This document shows, one piece after another, positions 33,851-46,724 of a stretch of 64,000 bases of DNA. The position numbers and the translations under genes were made by a program. The DNA is from Icerya purchasi (taxonomy: Eukaryota; Arthropoda; Insecta; Hemiptera; Monophlebidae). Each line of letters opens with the position of its first letter. Within the stretch, counting starts at the first letter, position 1. The stretch spans positions 219,589,291-219,653,290 of the forward strand of contig CM077115.1 in assembly GCA_039619475.1 (NCBI GenBank), given 5' to 3'. The notes below the pieces were generated by a model. It did not search any database. It was not told the origin of the DNA and saw only the letters and a list, made by a program, of their open reading frames with translations.

Positions 33851-34110
33851 CTTAAAAAGAGAGGGCGGTGCTTTATGTTTTTACCTGTGTACATCGAATT
33901 CACTGCAAAGAATTCGGTGAACAGTTTTTCGAAAAAAGTTTTTTTTGGGCTTTGCGTACAATTCCTTACTCGCTCTCCAGCGGCACTATATCTTTTAATA
34001 CCGAAAGGGACGACGGTAGCATGCCGAATAAGACTGTCGCTGAGTTTCAATTTGCGCGCGCAGTCGAATAAAAATAAACAGATAAATAAATAAATAAATA
34101 GAGAGATTTA
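33851..34110 (+). other. Possible retroelement 3' end with (AAAT)n tail
   Basis: A GC-richer segment (33960-34065) ends in AATAAAAATAAACAGATAAA and (TAAA)4 at 34080-34105. A tetranucleotide tail of this type also ends the LINE at 39627. No protein domain is readable, so this remains a weak call. Confidence 0.3.
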
Positions 34111-37100
34111 AAAACAGAGTTCGACATGTAGCGACGCCAGTTAGTCTGCGCGATTGCAATTGGTTCGGGTAAAATTTTAACTGCTAGTGTTTCTTTGCGT
34201 AATTCGAACACAACTACGTGAAAAAAATGTTAAAGACAGCTCGTTCAAGAGGACCGAAAGCGATGCAAAAAAAAAACCAAAAAAAACACCTTTGTCCATA
34301 GTGAAAATTTTATCTGCACAAAGAAAGAATCGGAACGGCCTAGAGAAATTTCATTTGATATTCGGTAGCAGTATTATCGTCAGACGTCGGCTTTTTCCGG
34401 AAAACGATATGGAAAGAAAATCAACAAGATGTAAGGGAACGCAGTTGGACTGTGAAGCAGGCCATAGGATGTAAAATGAGTGCAATCGCCATTCGACTGC
34501 AAGCCAAGATAAACTCCAATCAACTTTAAATTGCGGAAATTGTTATCTAAAAGTAGCGACGCTACGTAAAATTCCAAGCACGCTGCAGATAAAATAGTTT
34601 AAGTTTGGCTCACAGGCCTGCCGGATAGTCGAGATAATGGAGGAACGGGCGCGCGAACTTGCGACCAAGGCAAATTCGATACAAGCGACAGGAAAAAAGC
34701 GAACAGCCGGCCATTTGGGCAGCGTTGCACGTAATATGCTGCCCGGTATCTTTAGCAAGCGGCTGGTGTCCTCTCCCTAAAGGTCTCGCGATCGTTGTAG
34801 CGCCGTACTTCCTAGGTGCTGGTTGCAGAGACAACGTAGTACAGTTTGCAATATAGCAATACTTCAACATGCTTCCAACTAAACTAGACTGCTTATATCG
34901 AAAACAGGAAACTTGTTTTATCAGAGGATTCCGGGAAAATGGTTGAAAAAAACAAAAACGAACTGCCAAACCGAAAAAATAAATAAACTATTTAAAGAGT
35001 TTTATTCGGCTTCTTTTAAGTCCTATTCAGTATAACGCAAAAAAAAAAAGAAATAAAGAAAAAAAAAGGAAGAAAGAAATGAAGAAAGAAATGAAGAAGG
35101 AAAGGAAGAAGGAAAGAAAAAACTCACCTATTCTAGACAAATGTTATAAAATATAATATTTTCTCTAGCCGACCTCAAGGCTGTTCAAGGTCTAGAAGTT
35201 TTCATTAGTTTCCATAGCGGATAAAATAAAAATTGTAGTATCCTGTATGATCCATCTCCAGTATACTGATGTGTCAATGCTTTCCGACAGTATCCTCCGG
35301 ATAAAAAAAAAAAGAAAAAAAAAAGGTTATGAAAGTACCTTTACAAAATATTGTTTCTATAATGCTTTTATGCCTTTGCGCCATTAATCTCTGTGTGCGG
35401 TATTCTCTTGCATTTTAATAAAAAAGAGTTACTTACTTTTTAAAAAAATTGCGAGTTTATCAATTTTTTTTAAATAACCCGTTCATTTTTTTAAAATTAT
35501 GATTAGAGTTAATAATTTAAACAACGCATTTAAAATTTTTTATTATGCATCGCATTTGTATTTGGTTTTTCTGATAAACTGTAAATGAAATTATGACTTT
35601 GTTGTCAATGCTGTATTGCGCACGGTTTTTGCATGAGTGGAAACTAATTTACTTATTTGTCAAATGGCTATTGTTATTAAAATACACTTTTGCTCGTAGG
35701 TAGGGGGTATTTTCTTTTTTCATTTTTTTGTGGGTGGCGCTAACAAAGATCCTATTACGCCCAGAAGCTATATAGAGAGAAAATATTCAACAGTAAAATT
35801 GCAATTCGATCGGAGATTGTTGATATAAAAGAACTAAGTAGGGGAATGACGGACAAGAAGGGAATGACAAGATATACGAAGCGCAGTAAGGAACAAGGAC
35901 GTCAAGTGCTAGGAGATTAAACGTACAAGTGTTTAAAAGGCCTTTGAAATACGAGATTTTTCTTTTAATTTTGTTTTATCGATTTACTTATTTTATTTTT
36001 TATTATTTTTATCGCGTCATTTTGAATAAATAATAACTCAATTAATCAGTGGCGTCGAGTGGAAAAGTAGTTAGTGGAAACCGGTTCAAAAACTAGCGTA
36101 AAAATTATATTTAGACAAGTTGCAGTAATTAGAATTAAATACAATTGCTACGGAAACAACAAAACGTACGTGTAAATACTCGCATCCGCTGCTGTTTTTA
36201 TACCATTACGTTTTATAATGAAAAAAGGATAAGTTCGAAACCGGACTCGTAATTTGTATTTTTTAATATTTTAATAATAAGCTCGCTTGACTTCGAAAGA
36301 TGTCGGCTTTAAATGATTTATAAAAAATTTTCTATAATATTCGCGTTTATTATTTTTATTTTCAATCAATTAAACAATTATTTACATGCATAGAATGAAT
36401 AATTTATACCAAACGAATTCCAATTCGTTCTCTAGAAATTATAAATATTAGTGTTTAAAATATTACATATAATTTGCTGAACAATTAAATAGCGAAGGTT
36501 TGACAAATATTAGTGAAATAAGAGTAAAAACAGGGCCCGAGGTAAGTGATATGCGGGACTGGACGATGGAATAAAACAAAAAAGATTCGTGGTAAATACT
36601 GGGTCTGTTAGTGTGTACAATGGGCGGACAGTCTCCAGAACGGCTCAATACCCCTGTGGTTTTACGTGCTAGTTTGTCTGAGTCACTCATAATCAAGTTC
36701 ACTTTTCTTGTGATAGTTGACAAATTGAAATTACCGACTTTCACATTAGAGCAGTGCATCATCTCAGTCGTAGGAACTGATAGTTCGCTTTCGCTACCAA
36801 ATCCACAGCATTTCATTACCGGACGCTTTGACGTGACTTGGAACTGATAGTAACCTCAGTTCTTTCATAATGGTTTTTACTTCCTCTACTAGCAGGTATT
36901 CAGTGGAAAGCTATATGTTTTAGTAGAATAGTAGAATTTATCATCGAGAGAATTTTCTGCGATGAGGTTGGAGATATAAAACAGCTTTTTTTAGACAGAA
37001 ATAAATTACGTACATTTCTGCCTTGAACAACAGTTGTTACTGTGAGTTATTGATTTCAGATGTACATGTAGCTGTGAAGGAGCCATTATGTGGATTAGCT

Positions 37101-37870
37101 TTTGCTCTGTTTATGAATGCGATTCACGTATTTTTTTTATCTTTCCAAATAGTCTTCGTACCAGATTAGTTTTATGATGATTGGCTTAGTACAGAATCCT
37201 ACAGTCGGGATAAACCGCATCTACTCTCGAATGCAATTTTAAAGTTTCTTTTAGTAAACGGGATAATATGTCAAAGGAAAAATCATTTGGATAAAATTTA
37301 AACAAAAAAAAGTTATGCGATTAGACCGTGGTCTTGGCGGTAGGGTAATAACTGCTAATGCGCAATGAAAGAGACATCTTATGCACTACGAGGATTCGGA
37401 ATGTGAATGATGAATACGAAGATCATGCGACTATTAAGAGTAGAACTTTAAACTGAAGAAATAAGCGTAATCATGATTCAATGATTTTCCTTTGAAAAAT
37501 TGATAGACGAGTCTTGGTCATCATATTTTTTTTTTTTTTTTTTTTTAAATCAAAATAAGTCACAAATAGCGGCCTACATTTCGCAGTTATAGCCACTTCA
37601 ATCTTGGGACACAACATGGGATAAAAAAAAAGTTGACATGTACACACAGAGACTGCAAGATCGCTATCTGAAAGATGTTTATGCTTCCTTTTTCTTTTTT
37701 CTATCCTCGACCATAGTAAATAAAAATAATAATTTCAAATTCATATTTGTGAAACAAAACCAGTGTTTTAGATAGGGTGGATGAATAGTGACTAGGGAAT
37801 TCATGTTTATCGGCTACTATATTATAAAGTTTTTTTTTTTCCCGTTCGATTATACTTTATACTATTCTTC
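34111..37870. other. No identifiable gene; simple repeats only
   Basis: Purine-rich low-complexity DNA occupies about 35038-35118 (A/G with GAAGAAAGAAAT units), and T-runs occur near 37527-37545 and 37829-37840. A diverged GGGTGGCGCTAACAAAGATC segment after a T-rich run at 35708-35760 may be another copy of the minus-strand retroelement tail. Short frames at 34610-34969 and 36463-36847 overlap on both strands and look non-coding. Confidence 0.35.
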
Positions 37871-37990
37871 AGGGGTAGCGCGGTAGCCTAATGGTTAAGT
37901 TGCTATCGCTCCCAGATTTACCCAACCTGAAATAATTGGGTACTAGAGAAATCTGGGAAAGTAAAGACGGCCGATACTCTCATTAGTGCC
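37871..37990 (+). mobile_element. tRNA-like SINE head abutting a LINE
   Basis: GTAGCGCGGTAGCCTAATGG starts a tRNA-like 5' region with a good A box (TAGCCTAATGGTT). The B box is poor; the nearest candidate is around GGGTACTAGAGAAATC. The segment runs without any tail into the open frame of the LINE at about 37990. It could be a SINE into which the LINE inserted, or a 5' fusion created during retrotransposition. Confidence 0.5.
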
Positions 37991-39092
37991 GTTGGACTTA
38001 GCACACTGCGAACCTAATCTTCACAATCCCCGACGTCCTATCAATTGGACTTACTTTACTGGCCTCGAGATCGACCGAAAGCTCTCGTGGAAAACTCACA
38101 TCAAAGCGTTAAAGAAGAATTGCCTTGACCGATTGCGTATACTCAAAATTCTCGCCAACAAACAGTGGGCAAGTAGCACGAAAGCGCTATTAAACGTCTA
38201 CCGCAGTCTTATCCGATCCGTGCTCGATTACGGTGCCTTTATATATGATGCAGCCAAGAAATCACTCTTGGACACTCTGCAACCGGTTGTCAATTCCGCA
38301 TGCCGTATCTGCTTAGGAGCGTTCAGAACGAGTCCAGTCAATAGTTTGCTCGCAGAAGCCAACGAACTGCCACTGGTTATCAGAAGAAAAGAGCTCTGCT
38401 TAAAATATGCGGTGACAATCTCCTCGACACCGGACAATCCAGCTTATGACAGTATCTTCAAGGTCCCTGTGCACAATATCGACCCCGACTATTCGGCAGC
38501 AGAACCACTCAGATCGCGGATAGCCAGATACACAGCAGAACTCGAAATAATACTACCAACGGTTTATGAACGATCGCTAGGGTTCCTACCCCCGTGGTGT
38601 CAACCCAATCTGACAATAAATGTTGATCTAAGTGAGCACGAGAAAGTAATCACAAGCTCAGAGACGTTTAGATTACTTTTCCTTGAAATACGCGAAAAAT
38701 TTCAGCCATGCACGGAATACTATACAGACGGTTCAATTCTCAACGGCAAAACAGGTTACGCTATAGTCTCTGACTCTATCACGTTAGCAGCACAACGAAC
38801 GCACGACAATAATTCAATCTTCACCTGTGAGGCTAAGGCGATTCTCCATACTCTAGAACTAATCCTACTGCGCCAAGACGCAACAAACTGTACCATATTT
38901 ACTGACTCGTTGTCCTGCTTAAGAGCCATCCAAAATCAGTTTACCGAAAACCCTATCATACAACGCATCCACCTAAAATTGGACCAGCTCCAATCACAGC
39001 ATATACAGGTCAGCCTTGTGTGGACACCGGCGCATACAGGAATCCAAAGAAATGAATTGGCGGACCAAGCTACCCGCCTGAAGTACTTATGA
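37989..39092 (+). pseudogene. LINE ORF2 part: reverse-transcriptase thumb plus complete RNase H
   Basis: The frame is open for about 367 codons but has no genuine start because the element is truncated. GLEIDRKLSWKTHIKALKKN (about 38062-38121) and RSLIRSVLDYGAFIYDAA are the classic region after the catalytic core of non-LTR reverse transcriptases. RNase H follows with EYYTDGS (Asp), TCEAKAIL (Glu), IFTDSLS (Asp), VWTPAHTGIQRNELADQ (His and the last Asp): all catalytic residues are present. RNase H of this kind marks the I, R1, LOA and related clades. The frame stops at TGA (39090) right after the last motif, before the knuckle. Confidence 0.85.
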
Positions 39093-39627
39093 CACCTCAT
39101 GAAGCTAAAATGGCGATAAGCAACACAGTCAAAGGCTCCAAACGCCGAGCAAACTCCACGAGTTTAGAAAAGATACCTACGAAAACATGCCAACTCTCAG
39201 TAGACACGAGCAGTGTGTCCTAACTCGTATCCGTATTGGACACACAAACTTGACTCATTCGTTCCTCATATCTAAAAAACCGCCCAACCTGTGTCAACGC
39301 TGCAACATACCAATATTGGTGAGGCATCTTTTGATCGAGTGTAATCACTACCAGCAGGCCAGACAACAGCGGGTATTACCAACGGCCTTCCAGAGATGTT
39401 TTCGGACGCCGAGAAGTGTAAAAAAATCGTAGCCGTCCTCAAAGACATCTCAGTATTCCAACTGATCTAACTTCCTCAGCCTTCAGCTGACTTTTTTGTT
39501 TATTTTTTGTTTCGCGCATTTTCAAATATTCAATATAAAATGTTATAATTATCTGTAAAACCGTAGTCGCTAATGACCTTGTAGTCCAAAAGCGACTTGT
39601 AAATTCAATAAATAAATAAATAAATAT
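37991..39627 (+). mobile_element. 5'-truncated RNase H-bearing LINE, well preserved
   Basis: It starts inside the reverse-transcriptase thumb and ends in (AAAT)n at about 39605-39627. Order: thumb, linker, RNase H, C-terminal Cys/His knuckle, 3' UTR. One premature stop at 39090-39092 separates RNase H from the knuckle. It is the best-preserved LINE in the window. Confidence 0.85.
39187..39432 (+). pseudogene. LINE ORF2 C-terminal Cys/His knuckle
   Basis: MPTLSRHEQCVLTRIRIGHT leads into LTHSFLISKKPPNLCQRC, then IPILVRHLLIECNHYQQAR, giving C-x2-C-x8-H-x4-C. It is the end of the same ORF2, displaced in frame from the RNase H part by the stop and a shift between 39092 and 39187. The 3' UTR up to the (AAAT)n tail follows. 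Confidence 0.75.
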
Positions 39628-39766
39628 CATTTACCTCTAGCCCGCCGCGATTCAAATTTTTTATTTTTACCATTTTTGATCTTTATATTGAATTTTTATT
39701 TATGATTAACCCATACCAGACTAAAAAAAAAAAAATAAATAAATAAAAACCTATTTGTTAAAAGTA

Positions 39767-39935
39767 TTTTTTTTTTTTTTTTTAAATGGGCTCAGTGGCA
39801 ACATTGACCCAACTACATGAGCTTAGATCACCTATTTAGATTCTGAGGCGATCGGAGATAGAGAGTATAAAGGAAAGAAGGAGGGGGGAATAACGGCTAG
39901 AGATGGAAAAGAGTATTATAAATTACCTAGAAATT
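39767..39935 (-). mobile_element. Retroelement 3' tail (minus strand)
   Basis: T17 at 39767-39783, then GGGCTCAGTGGCAACATTGA and CCCAACTACATGAGC, then a purine-rich body with AGGAGGGGGGAATAACG and GAAAAGAGTATTATAAA. It has the same layout and related sequence as the copies at 21957 and 28604. Confidence 0.5.
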
Positions 39936-40623
39936 TAAGTGACGATCCATATTTAATACGTATTCACAGCTGACAATTATTATCATTTTTAATGGTCGAG
40001 GAAATTATCCGAAATTTAAATGACGATCACGCACCCCATACGCGTGCACGAATTCCATTCTTTATCCTAAAAACACCTGTCTGCGCTAATGCCGTTATTT
40101 TAACGCAGTTTTTACCAGCGAATTAAGTTTTAGCCCACAAAACATGACATTGTATTAAATCAAGGGGAAAAGCTTGTCGAAGAATAATTTAAAAATATTA
40201 TTTCGAGTTGAAATTCGTTTATTTAAAGTTCATATATTTTATTACGGCAATCATTGCGCTGTATGTCGTGTTCGAGAACATAATAAAAGTACAACTTTTA
40301 AGAAAACTCCGGTCTATGGAATTTAATAATCACCGTTGACAAAATATTATTCTAACTGCGCACTAGCGAATCTGACAATAAACGTTTGTTATACGAAGAA
40401 TGCTTCTACAAACAGCGACTTTTGCAAAACAAGATACACTAAACTAATTTTAATATTACGCATACATAATATATACACAAACATAGAGAGGGAGATAGGG
40501 GAGGTTTGCTTACTAAAGGCATTAGTCTAGAAAAATTAAATACGAGAGAAGCCAGGGGATTAAATTTGAAAATAATTAAAAATCGATGAAATAGAAAAAG
40601 CCTAAAAGGAATTTAATACATTA

Positions 40624-40696
<73 letters not shown>

Positions 40697-41735
40697 TGTA
40701 TATATATAATCAGTGGGAGTTACTCATTTGGAACGCATCGGATAAAACCGTTTTATCGTGGTTAGGGAAATGTTCCACATAAGGGTGGTAATGTCAACTT
40801 ACAAAAAAAAGTAAGTAAATACAAACATTTTATATTTATGGGACGTAAATTAGCTCAGAGACAGAAAATTGAAGATAAGAAAAGGTCATGCACAATTTCA
40901 GCAACTAGAAAAACTGTCGAGGGTTTTTTGAGACATTTTCATTTTCTGTTCTCGCACAAAATTAATGCAATCGCCTAGTAGCGATGCGGCATCTTCCTCT
41001 TGCTTAAGATGCAGACAAAGTCGATTCAAACTTTTTTGCCCGCTGGTAGTAACTCGAATTTCAACGCTGTCGTCAGCAGCATAGTTTTCGCTATAGAAGG
41101 CTGCTTTGTATTTTTCTCTCGCCTATTCTCATCACAATTTCACTATCGCAACCAATGTACCATGCAAAGGCAGTTCGACATGTCAATTACACAAAATATC
41201 CCATGATTACGGGTCATTGAAACCGAAATCAGTCGGCAAATTTATATACAACGATTCGCTGTTTTTATGTTTTTTTGCTTTTTTTTTAATCAGTTACAAT
41301 TATTATTGTTTGAATATTGATGCAGTTTGTTTACGTAATGGATAGATATATACGTAAATCTTATCATGAATTTCCATTATGGATATTTGCCTTTTTTTTT
41401 AGGTCGGGTGCTAAAAGAAGCAGCACTGGCAGCGAGCGAAAACCGCAATATAAGAAAGAACCACATTACTGTCGTACTAATGTTCAGTCGTCGGAGTGTG
41501 GCAGTACCACTGGCCGCAGTGGTGGGACGAATGGCTTTCGGATTTTCCTGGCTGCGCGCGATCCCGAACTCTGGTAACGCCGCTATTCGCTACGCTGGTC
41601 GGTAGTGCTACAAATGATTTCCGGATGGTGTAGTATCCGAACCGTCCACACGTTCACGTTATCCAAGTGACCAAAATCGATGGGAACGGCGATTTACTAG
41701 GCTTCTCTAGGTAGTAATCGGCTCTGGATTTAAAG
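39936..41735. other. No identifiable gene; (AT)n at 40628-40686
   Basis: A pure (AT)n microsatellite of about 58 bp is the only clear feature. The overlapping short open frames at 41000-41605 are in mixed frames with no recognised similarity; they could be the eroded 3' part of the LINE that starts at 41740. Confidence 0.4.
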
Positions 41736-41739
41736 GTAT

Positions 41740-42740
41740 TCAGAGGCGAGAAAAAACGCCGAAGCTGGCGCGGCGACTCTGTGTACATTTTGGGAACTTA
41801 ACCATTGCGTCGGTGCCACGCGAATATGTTGGTTGATGCCGTGACAGCAACCGATGATATGGTTAACATCACATATGGGAGTAGAGATAGAACTGTAAAG
41901 GCGACAACATGGAGAGGAGGACAGGGAGAAACCGAAAAAACGTGAAGAGAGGAGAAGAGAGTGATTAAATTGCAGTCTGATTAAAGAAACGATGGTGGTG
42001 CGCTGATAAGAAGTGGATTGAAACACGGCTGAGGACAAGGAACCGGTTGTATTTGGAGATTATGAGAGGTAGGATTAGAAAATAAAGAAAGATAAATGTC
42101 CGACCGTAGTCGGGAATGATGGGCTGAGGAAAGAAGGAGCATATTCGAGGCAGGAAAATTGCAAAGTAAACGAACATCGCGGGCGGTCAAACGGGCTAGA
42201 AAATCCGCTGACTCGTTGCCCTCAATGTCAGAATGACTGGGAACCCACAAAAGGTCTACAGTAGTTGAGCGGATTGAGAGTGGATTGGAGATGAGAGAAC
42301 GAATTGAGAGAATAATAAAGTCGGAAGAATGAGAAGGAGGAGAAGAAATAGCTTGAAGAACACTTGTGGAATCGGAGACAATGAGGCATTTACCGATGAT
42401 CCCTCTTATGGTCAGTTAACCACTGTGTAATAGGCCGCACAGACTTGGCCCTTAAAACGGAAAGCAATTGAAAAATTCAAGAGAAACTGAAAGAAAAATG
42501 GACCGCTTAGAGGGCGCAAAATAAAAAACCAGAAAAATGAGAGAAAAAACAGCGATAAACAAATGGGCATTGGAATGTAGAAGTCAGTGAAAAGAACTGG
42601 TAGTATGGAACCTAAATGGTAGAAAATGCAAAGGAAAGCCAAACAGAAAATGAGCCGATTATCGAAATAGCGAGAAAACAGTGTGGCCCAATGCAAGATC
42701 CAATTCCAATGCCTACCTGTTAATCGCCGTCTTCATCCGA
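41740..42740 (-). mobile_element. Truncated minus-strand LINE: RNase H to C-terminus
   Basis: On the minus strand CLIVSDSTSVLQAI, then VDLLWVPSHSDIEGNESADF and LARLTARDV, are the last RNase H motifs (Asp, His, Asp kept) at about 42195-42400. CDVNHIIGCCHG at about 41840-41880 is what is left of the Cys/His knuckle. The N-terminal RNase H part (42410-42740) is recognisable only by position. Several frameshifts occur and there is no poly(A) tail at 41740. It belongs to the same family as the element at 45685-50735, judging by the shared CDVNHI/CDVDHV knuckle. Confidence 0.65.
42180..42400 (-). pseudogene. LINE RNase H C-terminal half
   Basis: WVPSHSDIEGNESADFLARL has the His and the terminal Asp of LINE-type RNase H, and VSDSTSVLQAI upstream has the third acidic residue. 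A frame change separates the two parts. The first catalytic Asp and the Glu cannot be found, so the domain is incomplete. Confidence 0.7.
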
Positions 42741-45684
42741 TATCTTCAAACACTCTGTTTCTACTCCGATCTTTTCCGTTTTTTCTTTTTTGAATTTTGT
42801 GCCTCCTAAACGGTCTATATTTCTTTCAGTTTTTCTTAAATTTTTCAAGCTTCCGTTTTCATTGCGTATTTTAAATTCTAATTACTTTTTCATATTTTTG
42901 CATAAATTTTCTCTTGCGAATTAAAGTTAAAGGTAAAAACTAAGGACGCTTTCTAGAATGAAAATGCAAAGTCGACAAATGCTGCGGGGGGAGGGCGGCT
43001 GTGAAATTATCACAAGAAAACTCGGAAAAACAGTTAAGAGACACGTTTTTCACATTCACATAGAAATATCTTAGCGCATAAAAGCACACATAACAAACGT
43101 CGTTCATATTTATTTTCTTATTCATCAGCCGAAAATGCAAATATTTAAACATCGCATAAGATTACGAAAATTATTAAAAATATATTTCGATTTCAATATC
43201 GAGAAAAGTTTACTTATCAATCGAATCAACGGAATTGCTATGTTAACAGGTAAAAAAAAAAAAAAATCATAAGCGGAGCTCTAAAAACTCTATTTAGGTG
43301 TGTGTGAGAATGGCATCGGCAGAGCGACGTTACTAGAACAACCAACCTAGATCACTGTGCACTGATGGGCAGGTAACAGAGTAAAGAGAACATAATGGAA
43401 AGGAAGATTGGGATAATTAGAGTGAATGCGAGCAGCACATTTTCCATTAGTGCAAATAATAGCACAAGCGAGGCAACAAAGAACGAACGAAAGGGTTTGC
43501 AAACGATTCGAAGGCGTTTCTGAATAATAAGCGACATCAAAGGCGTGAAATAATTAAAGGCTACGGCTACAGCATGGATGTTTCTTCTGAAACTTTAAAC
43601 AGGAAATTAAAAAGTGTGATAAAGTAACGTCTTAACATTTTCTGTAAAAGGAATGTTCTCCCTTTAAATTTACTTTAATTATTCATTTATTTTATTTCCA
43701 TAAATTACGCTTGGTGTTTCATATTTTCGAGATGAGAACGAAGTAAAAAAGAAAAACGAAAAACGAGAAATAGTAAACAAAAAATCGGCAAGATTCCGCA
43801 TCTAGATGGATACCGTCGGCACTCCGCTGGTTTCGGAATGCACAAAAACGCATTTACGCGTTAACGACAAATGTTACCTATTCTTTGTTTTACTGTTTGC
43901 CTTAGCAATTACTTCGTTGCCGAGCGCAGCGTAATTAAAAAACAAACAAAGCTCACTTCTCCCGATATATATCGCCTCAATTTCAACGGGTACAAATGAA
44001 ATACTTCGCAATATTCCCATCGCATTCCGCATCGAGATTATTATCGCACAACGGAAAAAAATATAGTATTGTCGATTATTTTTTTTTTTTTTGTTATTTC
44101 AATTAAAAAACAATCAGGCAGGGGCGAGGTCAGTGTTAAATACTGCAATATGAAGAAACGAAAAAAGCGTGAATGATGATCAGAAAATGGAAAGATAGAA
44201 TATAAAAAGTGTAACATTATCGAATATTAAACTGATTTAAGCGACGGATACTTCAGATCCGTAGGCCGAAACTTAAGTTGCGATGTCGAACAAAAATGAA
44301 TCGTACGAAGTACTGCCCCAAGAAACCGGTTTTGGGTTTTAACAAGCGCTTCAGATTTTTAATCTTATTTCTTAAATTGCTTACATACTTCTCCTTCCGC
44401 AAAATTGGGTGAAAGAATTATTTAATTTTATATTTAGTCTACTGCAAAGCCATTTTTATTATCAGTATTGTTGTTTACATGAATTGCACGCTTAGTGACG
44501 TTTTTTTTTTTCTTTTTACTTTTTTATTTGATATACATAAGCGATATGCGGAGTGTTATTCACGGGACCGGTCGACTCCGTAAATTATAATTGAAATACA
44601 ATATAAAACGTAGACGGCAGATTGTGAGGATAACAAAAAGACGAAGGAATCGATAAAATTAAGAAACGTGAGATAGTTCGGAATCGAAGCAGGAAGAAAC
44701 TTAAAATTTGACACCGAAGTCAAAAGTGATATTTACTGGAAAAAAGATAGAAAACAGTTTTAAGCGGAAGCTCTTTTAACGAACCCCACTCAGGGTAATC
44801 GATCGGGTTCGCTTGCCACTAATCGCTAGATATAGCTTGGGACCCAAAGCACATCGAATAACTTGAAGAACGCTCTTGTCGAGTTGGCGATGGTTAAGTA
44901 TTTATTAATATATTCTCTGGAAAAATAAGGCTTGTAAGTAGCAGGATGGCAAGTAATTCGCCCATAAAAAGGGGTTGCCGCTTCATCATGTTTTTTTCTT
45001 TAAACAAATTAATATTCTACCTGTGTAAAAAATTCCATCTTACATTCTTAGTGCGGGTATTACATTTTCGTAACGATCGCTCTGTTTATCTACCTACCCT
45101 ACATACTCTTTCTTTCTAATCTCTTTGGTTCACTCTTGAGCTCTTCCCCGCTTTATCGTTTTTATTATTCGCATACGCCATTTTAACTACATTCTGCTAT
45201 CTTCTTCTTATTTTGACATTTTTGGGGTCTTAAAAAAGAGTGCAGTTTTAAATTGGATTTTTCTTGTGAAATTTCCATTGAAATGATTTAATTTTTTCTC
45301 CCGTTCGGTCTTACACATTTTTTTGAGTTTTTGAAAGCAGAAAAAAAAAAAAGGAAGAAAAGATCTAAGGAAAAAAACCAAAGTTTAAATATTTCCCGAT
45401 GGAAAAGGATCAGCATTCATCGTAGAAGGAAGCTAAATGAAAGGGCTGAATGGTGAATATAGAGGCTAAAAAGTAACGCCCTTAGGTGAAACTGATCAGT
45501 GCGATAAAAGTGGAAACGGCAGGTAGAGCAGATACACCGCAAAAAAATTCATGTTCTTATTTGTCAAATGATAAATGTATAGTAAAAAAAAAAAAAAAAA
45601 AAAAAAAAACATTCAAAATGGGTTTTTTTCACGTATTTTTAACGATTTTTAGCAGAGTTTGGTACTGAGGGATAAAAAATAATT
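42741..45684. other. No identifiable feature
   Basis: AT-rich, with homopolymer runs (A-run at 43253-43266, T-run at 44079-44092, A-run at 45582-45609). No supported gene, RNA or repeat. Open frames such as 43352-43540 have hydrophobic low-complexity composition typical of T-rich noise. Confidence 0.45.
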
Positions 45685-46720
45685 TTGTTTTTTTTTTTGT
45701 TTTTCTTCTTTTTTGGGATCCTAATTAGGAAGGGGAATGAGTCGATTATATTTTGATGAGGTCGGATATTATTAGTAGGAAAGAACAAACAATGGGAACG
45801 GTGTGTGAAGAAAGAAAAGACAGGATATAGGAAGCATAATGCGGAGCAGGCATACCGATTCGCAGCAAATTGGAATAGAAAACAGAAAGAGGTAAACAGC
45901 AAAGAACACATGATCAACATCACAAATATGCTCTTCGTTTGGGTGAACGAGATAATATAGAGAAGAAACCAACGAAAAACGAAAACGGGGGGAAGATAAT
46001 AAAGTATGGCTTAATAAGCAGCAGAAAAAAATAACGGAGACAACAAGAGAACGACGAAGTGAAGGAAACAGAAAGAACCACGGATAGGCAAGAATGCTAG
46101 GTTGAACAGACAGATAGAAAGAAGAATTGTTAGAAAAGGAGGAAGCGTACATAACCGGCCAAAACCTACAAACAACCGACCTTTTCGAACCATCTGTAAA
46201 TACGGTTACATGAGATGGAAATTGAGAATTAATGGCACTGTGGAATTCCTGCCCGATCAGGGCCCATGGAAGAAATTTGGAGATCGTAGGTATAGTAAAC
46301 ATTTTAGGAGGATGGCAGTGAAATTAAAAGAGAAATAGGTGCGATTGTCAAAGGTAATTGTGTAAGGACAAAACGAACTAAGCCGAAGAAAGATGAGCGA
46401 TAAAATAGGGGTTTTCTTAAGTGTGAAACGCCAGTTTCTAGAAATAGAAAGGTAGCAACAGATAAGAATAAAGGACGAGAGTTGAAGACGCTTAGCAAGA
46501 AAACGGTAGTCCAAATAGGATTCAGCAAGAACTGCCGGAATTGGGGAAGAATGAAGAGCAGCAAGGCATAGGTGAAAGCAAAAATTTTGGATTACATCTA
46601 ATTTAGAAAGTCGGGACTTAAAGGCACAACCATAGATAAATGAACAGTAATCAACTTTGGATCGGATAATGGATTTATATAGAGAAACTAGCGAAAAGCA
46701 CAACTTTGTGGCGGCTCGCA
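45685..46720 (-). mobile_element. Minus-strand LINE, 3' segment, with A-rich tail
   Basis: Read on the minus strand: SLYKSIIRSKVDYCSFIYGC and KLDVIQNFCFHLCLAALHSS (reverse-transcriptase thumb, about 46550-46700), HVTVFTDGSKRS (start of RNase H, about 46180-46215), then after a decayed stretch EHICDVDHVFF (C-terminal knuckle, about 45905-45940), and an A-rich tail (T-rich 45685-45712 on plus). Its 5' continuation is at 50257-50735; the break falls inside the thumb region, between KALSPTKW and ATKLCFSLVSLYKS. Confidence 0.75.
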
Positions 46721-46721
46721 A
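46257..46721 (-). pseudogene. LINE reverse-transcriptase thumb segment
   Basis: 154 codons are open, with LVSLYKSIIRSKVDYCSFIY, SPIPAVLAES and LDYRFLAKRLQLSSF in the order usual between the catalytic core and RNase H. It is cut at 46720 by the palindromic insertion, and its missing N-terminal side is found 3.5 kb away. Confidence 0.75.
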
Positions 46722-46724
46722 ATT

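Noticed and set aside
34610..34969. 119-codon minus-strand frame as a gene
   Set aside because: Overlapping frames on both strands have similar length, and no motif or start context supports either.
37871..37945. Possible functional tRNA gene
   Set aside because: A good A box but no proper B box, and the acceptor and T stems do not pair; SINE-like instead.
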